This document shows positions 16,968 to 25,721 of a DNA stretch of 64,000 bases, one piece after another. The notes under the pieces were generated by a model that saw only the letters and a list, made by a program, of their open reading frames with translations, was not told where the DNA came from and did not search any database. The translations under genes and the position numbers were made by a program. The stretch spans positions 1 through 64,000 of the forward strand of contig CALULY010000002.1 of the NCBI GenBank assembly GCA_944321635.1, read 5' to 3'. The first letter of the stretch is position 1. Each line of letters starts with the position of its first letter. The stretch comes from an uncultured Bacteroidaceae bacterium (GTDB lineage: Bacteria; Bacteroidota; Bacteroidia; Bacteroidales; Bacteroidaceae).

Positions 16968-18887
16968 TCACTTGTCCAACACTTCGTAGACCGAGTGCTG
17001 GCTCTTGAACTCGGGAACCATCGCCTTCATCATCCCGACGATTGTCATGTCGTCAGCCGTCACGCTGGACTTGACCATGGCATCTATCTGGCGGCAAGCA
17101 TCGTCATAGTCGTATTCGCGCACCGTCGCGATCTTGATTTTGGGATGGAAGGTCGGTTGTGTATTCTCCTCCTTGTTGAGCACTTCTTCATAGAGTTTCT
17201 CCCCGTCGCGCAGACCAGTGATTTTTATCTCGATGTTTTTCGCCCCGCTGAGTTGTATCATGCGCACGGCAAGATCGTATATCCTGACCGGTTTGCCCAT
17301 GTCGAAGACGAATATCTCTCCGCCCGCACCCATCGTGCCGGCTTCAAGAACGAGCTTGCAGGCCTCGGGGATGAGCATGAAGTAGCGCACGATGTCCTTG
17401 TGCGTGACCGTCACCGGGCCGCCCTCCTTGATCTGTTCCTTGAACAAGGGTATGACCGAACCGTTGGAGCCAAGGACATTGCCAAAACGTGTGGTGACAA
17501 ACTGTGTCACACCTTTGACCTTGCCATCCTTGATGGCTTTGTCAAGGCTCTGGACGTAAATCTCGCAGATGCGTTTGGAGCATCCCATGACGTTGGTGGG
17601 ATTGACGGCTTTGTCGGTGGAGACCATGACGAACTTTTTGACCCCATACTTGACGGACAGGTCAGCGATGATGCGCGTGCCTTCAACATTGTTGCGTATG
17701 CTCTCACCGGGATTGTCCTCCATCATTGGGACATGCTTGTAGGCTGCCGCATGAAACACGTAGTCGGGACGGCTCTCTGCAAAGATTTCCTCCATGCGCT
17801 CCTTCATGCAGATGTCAGCGACAATGGTCTTGGCATCAATGGCCGGCCACTGGCGCGCCATCATCAGGCGGATGTCATGCAGCGGTGTCTCGGCTTGGTC
17901 AATGAGGGTGAGTTTGGCATAGGGGGAGGGCAAAAATTGTGCCACCTGCCTGACTATTTCGCTGCCAATACTGCCCGCCGCGCCCGTGATGAGAATGGAT
18001 TTGCCTGTGAGTTGCTGCTTCACAGCGTCAAGGTTGACCTCGATTTTCTCGCGGGGCAGCAAGTCCTCAATGTCTACCTCCTTGAGCTGGGCATGGCTGA
18101 GGCTGCTCTTGCCATCCCACTCCTGCATACCAGCGTCCATACGGATTTTAATGCCTGCTGCCAGCAACCTCCCTACCATGTCGGGGTTGTTGCGGATGGC
18201 ATCATTCTTCAATGGCGAAACGAGCAGGATCTTGGTCTTGTGCCGTTTCATCTCATTGACGAGGTTCTCATCATTGGGATAGACCTTCACCCCCATCAGG
18301 TAACGCCCTGGCATATCCGAATGATCGGACACGAAGCCCGTAAGGAGATAGGACGGGGATTCTTGATTCTTGATGCTCTTTGCCAAGCCTACACCGCCGG
18401 CCTTCACGCCATAGATGAATACGCGCTTGGAACGCTTCTGCTTGTAAGTGGTGTCGTATAGGTATTTTACAGCAACGCGCACCGACCATAACAGGGCTAT
18501 CGACAACAAGGCTGCTATGCCAAGATCCCTCGCCCTGACAGGCGCAAGCCAGTCGTCGGAGTGCAACACATACTTTGTCGCCAGCGTCAACAGCAGCCCT
18601 GTAAAGACTGCAAAAGCGACGCGCTGCAAATCGACAAACGAGGAGTAACGGATGACACCGGAATAGGTATGGAACAATCTGAAACCAACAATGTAAAAGA
18701 CCAGATAGAAACCGAAAGCCCCCGACAATGCGCCAAAATGCTGGATAGTGTAAAACACCCCGTTGTTCAACGCATAGACAAGGAAGTCCGCACAAAAGAC
18801 TATCAGGCAGTCCAGCAGCAGGATGCCCCAATAAGGCAACGCGTCTCTGGAGAAATACCAATTTGTGAGTTTTGAAATCATTCCCAT
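16968..18887 (-). CDS. Polysaccharide NDP-sugar 4,6-dehydratase (CapD/PglF/WbpM-like)
   Basis: The 639-residue protein has four membrane segments in the first 150 residues, a CoA-binding-like fold about 160-280, and a C-terminal short-chain dehydrogenase domain starting with the NAD motif LITGAAGSIGSE (about 296-307). The active site reads VMVSTDKAVNPTNVMGCSKR. Family members convert UDP-GlcNAc to a UDP-4-keto-6-deoxy sugar at the inner membrane. With the adjacent aminotransferase, sugar phosphate transferase and acetyltransferase it suggests a bacillosamine-like initiating sugar. It is the last gene of the operon, before the terminator. The first ATG gives MGMISK; the internal ATG two codons later is equally possible. 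Confidence 0.92.
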   Translation of the reverse strand: MGMISKLTNWYFSRDALPYWGILLLDCLIVFCADFLVYALNNGVFYTIQHFGALSGAFGFYLVFYIVGFRLFHTYSGVIRYSSFVDLQRVAFAVFTGLLLTLATKYVLHSDDWLAPVRARDLGIAALLSIALLWSVRVAVKYLYDTTYKQKRSKRVFIYGVKAGGVGLAKSIKNQESPSYLLTGFVSDHSDMPGRYLMGVKVYPNDENLVNEMKRHKTKILLVSPLKNDAIRNNPDMVGRLLAAGIKIRMDAGMQEWDGKSSLSHAQLKEVDIEDLLPREKIEVNLDAVKQQLTGKSILITGAAGSIGSEIVRQVAQFLPSPYAKLTLIDQAETPLHDIRLMMARQWPAIDAKTIVADICMKERMEEIFAESRPDYVFHAAAYKHVPMMEDNPGESIRNNVEGTRIIADLSVKYGVKKFVMVSTDKAVNPTNVMGCSKRICEIYVQSLDKAIKDGKVKGVTQFVTTRFGNVLGSNGSVIPLFKEQIKEGGPVTVTHKDIVRYFMLIPEACKLVLEAGTMGAGGEIFVFDMGKPVRIYDLAVRMIQLSGAKNIEIKITGLRDGEKLYEEVLNKEENTQPTFHPKIKIATVREYDYDDACRQIDAMVKSSVTADDMTIVGMMKAMVPEFKSQHSVYEVLDK

Positions 18888-18900
18888 ACCATCATCTTAA

Positions 18901-20169
18901 TTATTGTATGCTATCCTTTATTGTCTGAGCTATGAGCCGTACATCGCTGTCGCTCACATAAGGTCCGGCAGGCAGACACAGTCCCATCTTGAACAGACGC
19001 TCTGATGTGCCGTCAACGTAACATGGATTGTTCCTGTAAACCGGCTGACGGTGCATAGGCTTCCACAACGGGCGGGACTCGACACCTGCCGCATCAAGAG
19101 CCAAGCGCATAGCCTCAACATTCCTGTTTGGTTCACAGTCGGTGTGAGGATCGGATGCAGCGTGCGTCACACCGGCAGCACCGCCGACTGCACCGGTGAC
19201 AGTCGCCACGTAGGCGTGTTCTTCACCTTTGACACACAAATCAGGGCTAAGCAAGATGTTGACCAACCAGAAGTTGCTGTCATAACGCGATGACGGGTTG
19301 TCGTGGATTGTGATGCCTGGCACCCCGGCAAGCAATTCTTTGTAGAGGGCATGGACGTGCTTGTGGTGAGCAATGTGCTCGTCAAGCACGGTCATTTGTC
19401 CACGGCCGATGCCGGCACAGATGTTTGACATGCGGTAGTTGTAGCCTATCTCCTCATGCTGATAGTATGGGTAAGCCTCGCGAGCCTGAGTGGCATAAAA
19501 CATGACTTTTTGCTTCGCCTCGCCGTCTGGGCAAATCAACGCGCCGCCACCGGAAGTGGTAATCATCTTGTTGCCGTTGAATGACAACACGCCATACATG
19601 CCGAATGTTCCACACACTTGCCCGTCATAACGACTGCCAAGTCCCTCGGCAGCATCCTCGATGACAGGGATGCCATATTTGTCGGCAATGGCACAAATCT
19701 CATCTATTTTGGCCGGCATACCATAAAGATAGACCAGGACTATCGCCTTCGGTTTTTTGCCTGTGACAGCCATGCGGTCGATGATGGCCTGCTCAAGCAA
19801 CTGCGGGTTCATGTTCCAAGTATCCTCCTCGGAGTCCACAAACACGGGTGTCGCCCCCAAATAGGTGACAGGATGCGAGGATGCGCAGAAGGTGAAACTC
19901 TGGACGATCACTTCATCGCCCTGCCCCACTCCACAAGCAAGCAAAGCCAGATGCACAGCTGCGGTGCCAGCCGAGAGGGCAACCACCTTTTTATCCAATT
20001 CTTTACTCGTAGCACCTTGCACATTGTTGACAAAATGCTCCAAGTCCGACTCAAATCCATTGACATTCGGCCCGAGTGGCACCACCCAATTGGTGTCGAA
20101 TGCCTCCTGGATGTAAGCCATCTCATTGCCACTCATGTGGGCGAGACAAAGGTAGATTCGTTTGCTCAT
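18901..20169 (-). CDS. DegT/DnrJ/EryC1-family PLP sugar aminotransferase
   Basis: The 422-residue protein matches sugar aminotransferases of the PglE/LegC type: SAGTAAVHLAL (about 66-76), VYLYGMPAKID, ED-AAEGLGSRY, and the PLP lysine in SFNGNKMITTSGGGA (K201). It would aminate the 4-keto-6-deoxy sugar made by the neighbouring dehydratase. An alanine/glycine-rich, family-atypical segment of about 30 residues (about 318-348, AYVATVTGAVGGAAG) lies before the conserved ESRPLWKPMHRQPVY. It is 13 nt from the dehydratase gene and 3 nt from the sugar transferase gene. Confidence 0.92.
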   Translation of the reverse strand: MSKRIYLCLAHMSGNEMAYIQEAFDTNWVVPLGPNVNGFESDLEHFVNNVQGATSKELDKKVVALSAGTAAVHLALLACGVGQGDEVIVQSFTFCASSHPVTYLGATPVFVDSEEDTWNMNPQLLEQAIIDRMAVTGKKPKAIVLVYLYGMPAKIDEICAIADKYGIPVIEDAAEGLGSRYDGQVCGTFGMYGVLSFNGNKMITTSGGGALICPDGEAKQKVMFYATQAREAYPYYQHEEIGYNYRMSNICAGIGRGQMTVLDEHIAHHKHVHALYKELLAGVPGITIHDNPSSRYDSNFWLVNILLSPDLCVKGEEHAYVATVTGAVGGAAGVTHAASDPHTDCEPNRNVEAMRLALDAAGVESRPLWKPMHRQPVYRNNPCYVDGTSERLFKMGLCLPAGPYVSDSDVRLIAQTIKDSIQ

Positions 20170-20172
20170 AAT

Positions 20173-20784
20173 TTATTGAAAATATTTTTCTTTTAATTCC
20201 TTACCTAAAACAGTATAAACAATGATCTTTATGTCTAACCAAAAATTCCAATGATTGAGGTAATTAAGATTGATCCGCACCTTGTCAGGGAAAATCACCT
20301 CATCATTATATTTCACTGGGTCTTCTTGACGCGCCAGCAATTCTTCTTCATTACGATATTTCAAACTGGCTGGGCCAGTGATACCAGGCTTCAATTGCAA
20401 TATTTTTCTATCCTCCCCAACTAATTTATCAGCATAGCCAGGAACATCGGGGCGCGGACCGACAAAACTCATATCGCCAATCAGCACGTTCCACAACTCA
20501 GGAAGTTCATCCAATTTGTATTTACGCAATTTAGCTCCCAATGGGGTTATCCGGCTTTCACCTGCAACTGAAATTGACGAACCAGAATGTTCCACTTTCA
20601 TAGTGCGGAATTTATACATAGTAAACAGCTTACCCTCTTTGCCTACTCTGGTTTGCTTGAAAATAACTGGTCCGCCTGGCATATTCCTGCGTATAAGTAT
20701 TGCACAAAACAAAAGGATTGGCCAAATGAAAAGCAAGCCAACAAACGAAACCGTTCTATCAAATATGGATTTACCAATCATCAC
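20173..20784 (-). CDS. Initiating sugar phosphate transferase (PglC/WcaJ-like)
   Basis: The 203-residue protein is a small monotopic phosphoglycosyl transferase: hydrophobic re-entrant helix at about 11-32, then KQTRVGKEGKLFTMYKFRTM, KLDELPELWNVLIGDMSFVGPRP and KPGITG. The small size matches PglC, lacking the extra domains of WbaP. It transfers a sugar 1-phosphate to undecaprenyl phosphate and starts repeat-unit assembly. Genes on both sides are the matching amino-sugar enzymes. Confidence 0.93.
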   Translation of the reverse strand: MMIGKSIFDRTVSFVGLLFIWPILLFCAILIRRNMPGGPVIFKQTRVGKEGKLFTMYKFRTMKVEHSGSSISVAGESRITPLGAKLRKYKLDELPELWNVLIGDMSFVGPRPDVPGYADKLVGEDRKILQLKPGITGPASLKYRNEEELLARQEDPVKYNDEVIFPDKVRINLNYLNHWNFWLDIKIIVYTVLGKELKEKYFQ

Positions 20785-21372
20785 CTATTTCAACAAATAT
20801 TCGACATACAGATAGTTATCTGGCAATTCTTTTATGACCTTAACGGTATTCACAGCCTTTGAAGAGGCAATTGATTTTACATTATCTTTAGATATTGTAG
20901 CGAATAACCGAAAGCCAAGCTTGTGGCATATCGAAGAAGTCAAACGCCCCATCTGTTTTGCTATGCCTTTCCCTTGATATCTATAATCAACAATTTTGCC
21001 TCTAAATGCTTGTTTGTTAAAAAAACACCTAAGGAAACAATACCCAATCAACTTACAACCGTCAAATGCGCCTATCATAACAAATGACTTATCTCTGTTT
21101 TTACGGCACAAAGAAGCCAAATCAAAACCATGGGGCTTAAAATATTCATAAGAATCAGCTGGTTGATTCTTAAAAAACTCGCACAACAATGGCATATCAT
21201 TTTTGCCCAACAACCTATATTCATAAAAATTCCCCTGTTCGTCAAGCACCGAAGATAAACATCTCTTCAATTTTCTTCCATAAAGAAAGTTGAAGAAAAC
21301 AGAATTGACCCACTCTATACCCTTCCAAATGAAAGACAGACGATGTTTTATGTACAACAGCAGCTTAAGCAT
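20785..21372 (-). CDS. GNAT-family N-acetyltransferase in the polysaccharide operon
   Basis: The 195-residue protein has a GNAT core: MIGAFDGCKLIGYCFLR (about 98-114) followed by the acetyl-CoA loop VDYRYQGKGIAKQMG (about 126-140), matching the Q/R-x-x-G-x-G/A signature, and a final strand YVEYLLK. It sits between the ATP-grasp genes and the initiating transferase, so it may acetylate the 4-amino sugar, a task done by a left-handed-beta-helix enzyme (PglD) in Campylobacter. That assignment is inference from position only. The ATGAT overlap with the sugar transferase gene suggests coupling. Confidence 0.75.
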   Translation of the reverse strand: MLKLLLYIKHRLSFIWKGIEWVNSVFFNFLYGRKLKRCLSSVLDEQGNFYEYRLLGKNDMPLLCEFFKNQPADSYEYFKPHGFDLASLCRKNRDKSFVMIGAFDGCKLIGYCFLRCFFNKQAFRGKIVDYRYQGKGIAKQMGRLTSSICHKLGFRLFATISKDNVKSIASSKAVNTVKVIKELPDNYLYVEYLLK

Positions 21373-22375
21373 CGTGCAAATATTTCTTTAATTCACCTTT
21401 TAAGCCTTGATTGACAGGAAGCTGATACACCAATTTACACCAATCGTGATTACCCTCAATAAAATCAACCCCATCGTTTGTCACAGCAATGTCCCAACCT
21501 ATCGAACGATTCTCCTTGTTATGTAAAGCAATATCTTTAACCTCACTTATGACTAAATCCCAATACGGGATTTGGAAACCAACGATTTTTACACCTGTAA
21601 CAGGATGATATGATTCTGCTTCCTTCGTAATATCACTATAAACAGCAGGACGTGTCACAACTCCGGTTTTCTCGTCTATTGCAGCTGCCATATTACCAGC
21701 AGCTAAATTATCTACTGATGAATTCACGGAAATACGAAGACGCGCACCCAATATCACAACATCGTCTCCAACTATTTGTGTAAATATCCTAACTGTATTA
21801 AGTGCTGACGGGGACAATCTGTTTAATTCATCATGTTGATTTATGAACTCCTCTGCCAATGTCAAATTATGCGTTTTTGCCAAATTTATTATATCATCAA
21901 TTGGAGTCTTGTTGGTATCAATGACCTGTACGCCAATACCACAATTCCCTGCAATATTCTTCAATACAATCTTTTTTCCTTTTACTGTATCCACAAAACC
22001 CTTCAACGACTCAAAATCACCGTTCCTTATTTCCATCCATTTATGAGAAATAAAGGATGCGTTATGATTCAAAAAGTTGGCTTTATTAAGCAACGTGCCT
22101 CTACATTTTACAGGGTTCATTAATCTTTGATACTCATACATAAATCCTGTCCCAGCCCACTTGTCTTTTTCCTCACTTGACTTTTCATAAAAATGAAATA
22201 AGAAGTATTCCAATGGAGATATGTTAAATCTCAAAGAATCAATTATTGACTTAAAGAACAATTGCCACTTTGATTTAGCTGACGTCTTACTTGCATAGTT
22301 AATGAACTTACGATATTTTGCCCAGTTCATTTTCTTGAAATAATACCCAAGATACAATACTCGCTTTAATACCAT
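21365..22375 (-). CDS. Sugar-transfer-associated ATP-grasp protein 1
   Basis: The 336-residue protein matches the ATP-grasp family found among sugar transfer genes (ATPgrasp_ST). Seen motifs: VLKNIAGNCGIGVQVID (nucleotide-binding strand/loop), LAEEFINQHDELNRLSPSALNTVRI, NLAAGNMAAAID, and the metal-binding GWDIAVTNDGVDFIEGNHD near the C-terminus. Members form amide or ester bonds with ATP, and substrates in capsule loci are mostly unknown. It overlaps the GNAT gene by 8 nt and is followed upstream by a diverged paralogue. Confidence 0.85.
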   Translation of the reverse strand: MVLKRVLYLGYYFKKMNWAKYRKFINYASKTSAKSKWQLFFKSIIDSLRFNISPLEYFLFHFYEKSSEEKDKWAGTGFMYEYQRLMNPVKCRGTLLNKANFLNHNASFISHKWMEIRNGDFESLKGFVDTVKGKKIVLKNIAGNCGIGVQVIDTNKTPIDDIINLAKTHNLTLAEEFINQHDELNRLSPSALNTVRIFTQIVGDDVVILGARLRISVNSSVDNLAAGNMAAAIDEKTGVVTRPAVYSDITKEAESYHPVTGVKIVGFQIPYWDLVISEVKDIALHNKENRSIGWDIAVTNDGVDFIEGNHDWCKLVYQLPVNQGLKGELKKYLHDA

Positions 22376-22388
22376 AACAATTTAATGT

Positions 22389-23372
22389 CTATTTATACTG
22401 CATTATCTTTTTATAAAACATTCGCTCGCCCCCCACAAACTCCAGCAAGTCATGGTCTGGATTGTGATTCCCCTCTATAAGTTCTACACCGTCATTTAAA
22501 ATGGCGACATCCCAACCTATATACCTGCATTGAGGGACAACTTTCGCTGCCTCGGTCACTGTCTCTATCACTTTTTCCCAGTTAGGAATTTTATAACCCA
22601 ACATACATATATCCGTGCCTGGATGATACAGATATTTGTTCCCATACATATCCACGCCTTTTTCTTCTATTATTCCAGTTTCAATATCTATGGGGTACAG
22701 ACAACCTCCAGCACAGAAGTTATCAATCACGCAATCACCCTTCCCAGCCCTACAAACGGCCTTAAGGACACGAACATCCCCATTTTTATCCAAGATAGTA
22801 AACACTCGAATCGTATTGACAGATTTATTACCAAACCCCATTTCAGGATGTTGCTTGATGACTTCCTCCAAAAGCATGTTTTTCCCAACTTCATTCAGGA
22901 ATGATGGCACATCCAAATTCTCTGATGTCACCAAACGGACACCTTGGCCTTGCAAAGAGTCTATCGGCTTTAAGATAAAACTTTCATGTCGTTCTACAAA
23001 AGCCCTCACATTTTCAACACTCTCACAACTTGGAATCCAGTCCCTAACCACATAATCAGCAAAGGTCTTGTTAAAGTCTGTCTTATTCTCGAAATAGTGA
23101 ATACTTCTTTTTTCATTAAACAATTCCCATATCTTGATTGACCGCTTAAATGTCACAATTCTCCGTCTTACCCCCCCCCGATAAAGATAAAATTTTCCGC
23201 TTGAATATTGATTTATACTACATCCATGTAAAATATATGATGAGATATAATCGCAAAGCAAATAAATGTATGGCAATCCGGTGTCAAACGACAACTTCTT
23301 GCACATCCTGGACAACTTAGAGAAATAAGCTGAGTTCAGCCAAAAAATCTTATTCATCACTTTATTTTTCAT
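22389..23372 (-). CDS. Sugar-transfer-associated ATP-grasp protein 2, with a G9 tract
   Basis: The 327-residue protein is a paralogue of the next gene downstream, with FILKPIDSLQGQGVRLV, LLEEVIKQHPEMGFGNKSVNTIRVF, VIDNFCAGGCLYPID and GWDVAILNDGVELIEGNHNPD. A run of nine G at codons 65-68 (YRGGVRRR) is in frame in this sequence. Adding or removing one G brings a stop within about 10 codons, so the gene is in a putative ON state. The hydrophobic stretch IYLLCDYISSYIL near 36-48 precedes the tract. Confidence 0.85.
   Translation of the reverse strand: MKNKVMNKIFWLNSAYFSKLSRMCKKLSFDTGLPYIYLLCDYISSYILHGCSINQYSSGKFYLYRGGVRRRIVTFKRSIKIWELFNEKRSIHYFENKTDFNKTFADYVVRDWIPSCESVENVRAFVERHESFILKPIDSLQGQGVRLVTSENLDVPSFLNEVGKNMLLEEVIKQHPEMGFGNKSVNTIRVFTILDKNGDVRVLKAVCRAGKGDCVIDNFCAGGCLYPIDIETGIIEEKGVDMYGNKYLYHPGTDICMLGYKIPNWEKVIETVTEAAKVVPQCRYIGWDVAILNDGVELIEGNHNPDHDLLEFVGGERMFYKKIMQYK
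23171..23179 (-). repeat. G9 homopolymer tract inside ATP-grasp gene 2
   Basis: Nine consecutive C on the plus strand (nine G in the coding strand, followed by TAAGACGG). One of three G9 tracts in the operon, all followed by TAA; here it is in frame (CGG GGG GGG GTA). Confidence 0.9.
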
Positions 23373-23414
23373 TTAAATTATATGCAGACACAAAACTAAA
23401 ATCATGGGAACAAA

Positions 23415-24548
23415 CTAACGCATCACTTCGTCATAAAAATCATACAGGCATTGGCAGACAAATCCCCGCTCAAAACGCGATGCTATCATGGGGCGTGCTT
23501 GTTCTGCCATTCTTTTAGTCGCTTCTTTGTCTGTCAACATTTGTTCCATTGCACCATACAGGGCATACTCGTCTCTCGGTGGAATGATGATTCCATTTTT
23601 ACCTTGAGACACTATCTCACGGGAGCCATTGATGTCTGTCACTATGCTTGGGAGTCCCATTGCTCCAGCCTCCAACACAACATTCGGGAAGCCCTCCCGA
23701 TAACTTGGGAATACAAGACAATCACTTGCCGCATAACAAGCTATGAGTTCCTCACCATATTTTGAGCCCATTATTTCAATCGATCCATCGTTTTGCTTGA
23801 TCCGATCAATTGTTTCTGGCCTAAGAGGATCCAAAGCCTCCTCAAAGGAGCCTACGAGCCTCAAGCGGATGTCTGGATGCTTTAACAATAGTTTACAAAA
23901 AGCAGCGATCAACTCGTTAATCCCTTTATCACCCACCATGCGGCCTACGAATATAAAGGTAAAACACCTGTCATCACGCATCTTGGATGCCGCTTCCATA
24001 ATCTCTGGACGGCGGCTGAACTGCACCACATCAACACCTCGTATGTTGCCATAACCAAGGACGCGCATAGGCTTCTTAGTTATATGACTCAAATCATCTT
24101 TGACACCTTGTCCCTCTGGAATGATGTGCGTCGCACAAGCACACGTGACCCAATCAGTAAACATCAACAGCCTGCGCGACAAGCCTTTTGCCGTAGGCCA
24201 AACAAGCCCTGTAAAAGTGTGGATGCGGCACGGCACTCGTGTTATCCAAGCAGCAACCATGCACAACAAACCAGCTTTGGGCGTCATCGAATGAACCATA
24301 TCTGGTTTTTCCTTGCGGAACACTTTTATCAATTGCCATAAAGACCGCAAATCCTTAAATGGAGATATACGCCGATACATATATATCCTATGCCCCACCA
24401 ATCCATACTTCTGGCAGACCTCTTCAATACGCTTACCTGGCGAAGAAAGGATCTGCAAGTCATACTTGCCCTTCAGATAGGGTATCATCGGCTCGACAAA
24501 TCCCAATGATCCATCTACTGTAACAGAGCGTATTATCTTCTTTTTCAT
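23415..24548 (-). CDS. Glycosyltransferase family 4 (GT-B)
   Basis: The 377-residue protein has the GT4 layout: an N-terminal Rossmann-like half with VHSMTPKAGLLCMVAAW and a C-terminal half with FTFIFVGRMVGDKGINELI and the E-x7-E region REGFPNVVLEAGAMGLPSIV (about 291-310), followed by DINGSREIV. It retains nucleotide-sugar binding features and presumably adds one sugar of the repeat unit at the cytosolic face of the inner membrane. Donor and acceptor cannot be told. Confidence 0.9.
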   Translation of the reverse strand: MKKKIIRSVTVDGSLGFVEPMIPYLKGKYDLQILSSPGKRIEEVCQKYGLVGHRIYMYRRISPFKDLRSLWQLIKVFRKEKPDMVHSMTPKAGLLCMVAAWITRVPCRIHTFTGLVWPTAKGLSRRLLMFTDWVTCACATHIIPEGQGVKDDLSHITKKPMRVLGYGNIRGVDVVQFSRRPEIMEAASKMRDDRCFTFIFVGRMVGDKGINELIAAFCKLLLKHPDIRLRLVGSFEEALDPLRPETIDRIKQNDGSIEIMGSKYGEELIACYAASDCLVFPSYREGFPNVVLEAGAMGLPSIVTDINGSREIVSQGKNGIIIPPRDEYALYGAMEQMLTDKEATKRMAEQARPMIASRFERGFVCQCLYDFYDEVMR

Positions 24549-24627
24549 GCGCCAAAATTATTACCTTTTACCAATCTCCACATAATAGCAAGATAAATGT
24601 TATAAAAAGTGGTTTCTTTTTTGTGCC

Positions 24628-25701
24628 TTATTTGTTTTGTAATACCTCTTGATAAATATTCTGATATTTTTCAACCGTAATGTGAATGTCATAATGGCTG
24701 GCACGTTCCATACAACGGTTTGCAATTTCATTATAATAGGACTTATCGGAGATAAGCCTTGATATGGTTTCTGCCAATTTATGGTCGTCTCCATGAGGGA
24801 AAAGGATGCCTGCGCCTTTCGTAATTTCATGTAGTCCATCCACATCGCTGGCCACAAACGGTTTTCCCACTGACATTCCCTCGATGCTTGATAAAGACAA
24901 TCCTTCAAAGTGAGAAGACATCACAATGATATCACTAGTTTTAAGCATTTCAGGAATATCACTTCGTACACCCCAAAATCGCACGCGGTTCTCAATCCCC
25001 AACTCACGTGCCAATTGTTCAAGCATTGAACGTCTTTCACCGTCACCTATCAACCAAAGCCTTACATTTTCAGGCAAATGTGCAATAGCACGAATTAGGG
25101 TTTCATGGTCTTTCTGATAACGGAATCCAGCTACCATTGTGACAATTGTTTCATCCTTGATACGTAATCCATTAAGAGGACGTGCATTCTTAAAAAGAGA
25201 GTAATCAATACCGTTATATATAGTTACCACATTACTTACATTCCCCAAATATGCAAGCAAGTTTTTTTGTGCTTGATCACTTATACAAATCACTTTCTTG
25301 TATCGACTGTACATCCACTTATCAATAAACCGATACCACTTCCAATCGCGTCTGCGATTGGAAGTGGTATGTTCGGTGGTGACAAGCACCACCGAACATA
25401 ACACGCTGCCTATGGCAGCAAACAACTGACAAGCCGTATTATGCGTATGTACAATATCATATTTTCGCAGGAAAGGCACTAATTTGAATAGATTCATCGG
25501 ATTGTAAACCGACCTTCCTTTACCCAGCTCATACACCGTAACTCCTTTTTCCTGCAATTGTCGTTTAAAAGGAGTGTCCGTTCCATCAAACAGCAGTACA
25601 TCCACCTGATGACCTTGAGCAATATATAGAGGAACCATGTCCACTATCAACTTTTCAGCTCCACCTGTATGGAGAGAAGTAATTACTTGAAGGATTTTCA
25701 T
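24628..25701 (-). CDS. Glycosyltransferase family 4 (GT-B)
   Basis: The 357-residue protein begins MKILQVITSLHTGGAEKLI, the usual GT4 start, and has VTMVAGFRYQKDHETLIRAI, LIGDGERRSMLEQLA and the E-x7-E element FEGLSLSSIEGMSVGKPFV with DVDGLHEI. The codons for VTTEHTTSNRRRDWKWY (about 106-122) are contained in two adjacent perfect DNA hairpins (25333-25399), unusual for a coding region. Likely adds one residue of the repeat unit. Confidence 0.9.
   Translation of the reverse strand: MKILQVITSLHTGGAEKLIVDMVPLYIAQGHQVDVLLFDGTDTPFKRQLQEKGVTVYELGKGRSVYNPMNLFKLVPFLRKYDIVHTHNTACQLFAAIGSVLCSVVLVTTEHTTSNRRRDWKWYRFIDKWMYSRYKKVICISDQAQKNLLAYLGNVSNVVTIYNGIDYSLFKNARPLNGLRIKDETIVTMVAGFRYQKDHETLIRAIAHLPENVRLWLIGDGERRSMLEQLARELGIENRVRFWGVRSDIPEMLKTSDIIVMSSHFEGLSLSSIEGMSVGKPFVASDVDGLHEITKGAGILFPHGDDHKLAETISRLISDKSYYNEIANRCMERASHYDIHITVEKYQNIYQEVLQNK
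25333..25399. repeat. Two back-to-back perfect hairpins inside a GT4 gene
   Basis: ATACCACTTCCAATCGC (25333-25349) pairs with GCGATTGGAAGTGGTAT (25354-25370) over a 4-nt loop; directly next to it ATGTTCGGTGGTG (25369-25381) pairs with CACCACCGAACAT (25387-25399) over ACAAG. Both stems are perfect, 17 and 13 bp. Confidence 0.9.
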
Positions 25702-25721
25702 ACGATATACAGATGAACCAA

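Noticed and set aside
16995-18461. Open frame of 488 codons on the plus strand
   Set aside because: It is antisense to the 4,6-dehydratase gene, which has clear family motifs. The antisense frame has no recognisable domain and is a shadow caused by codon bias.
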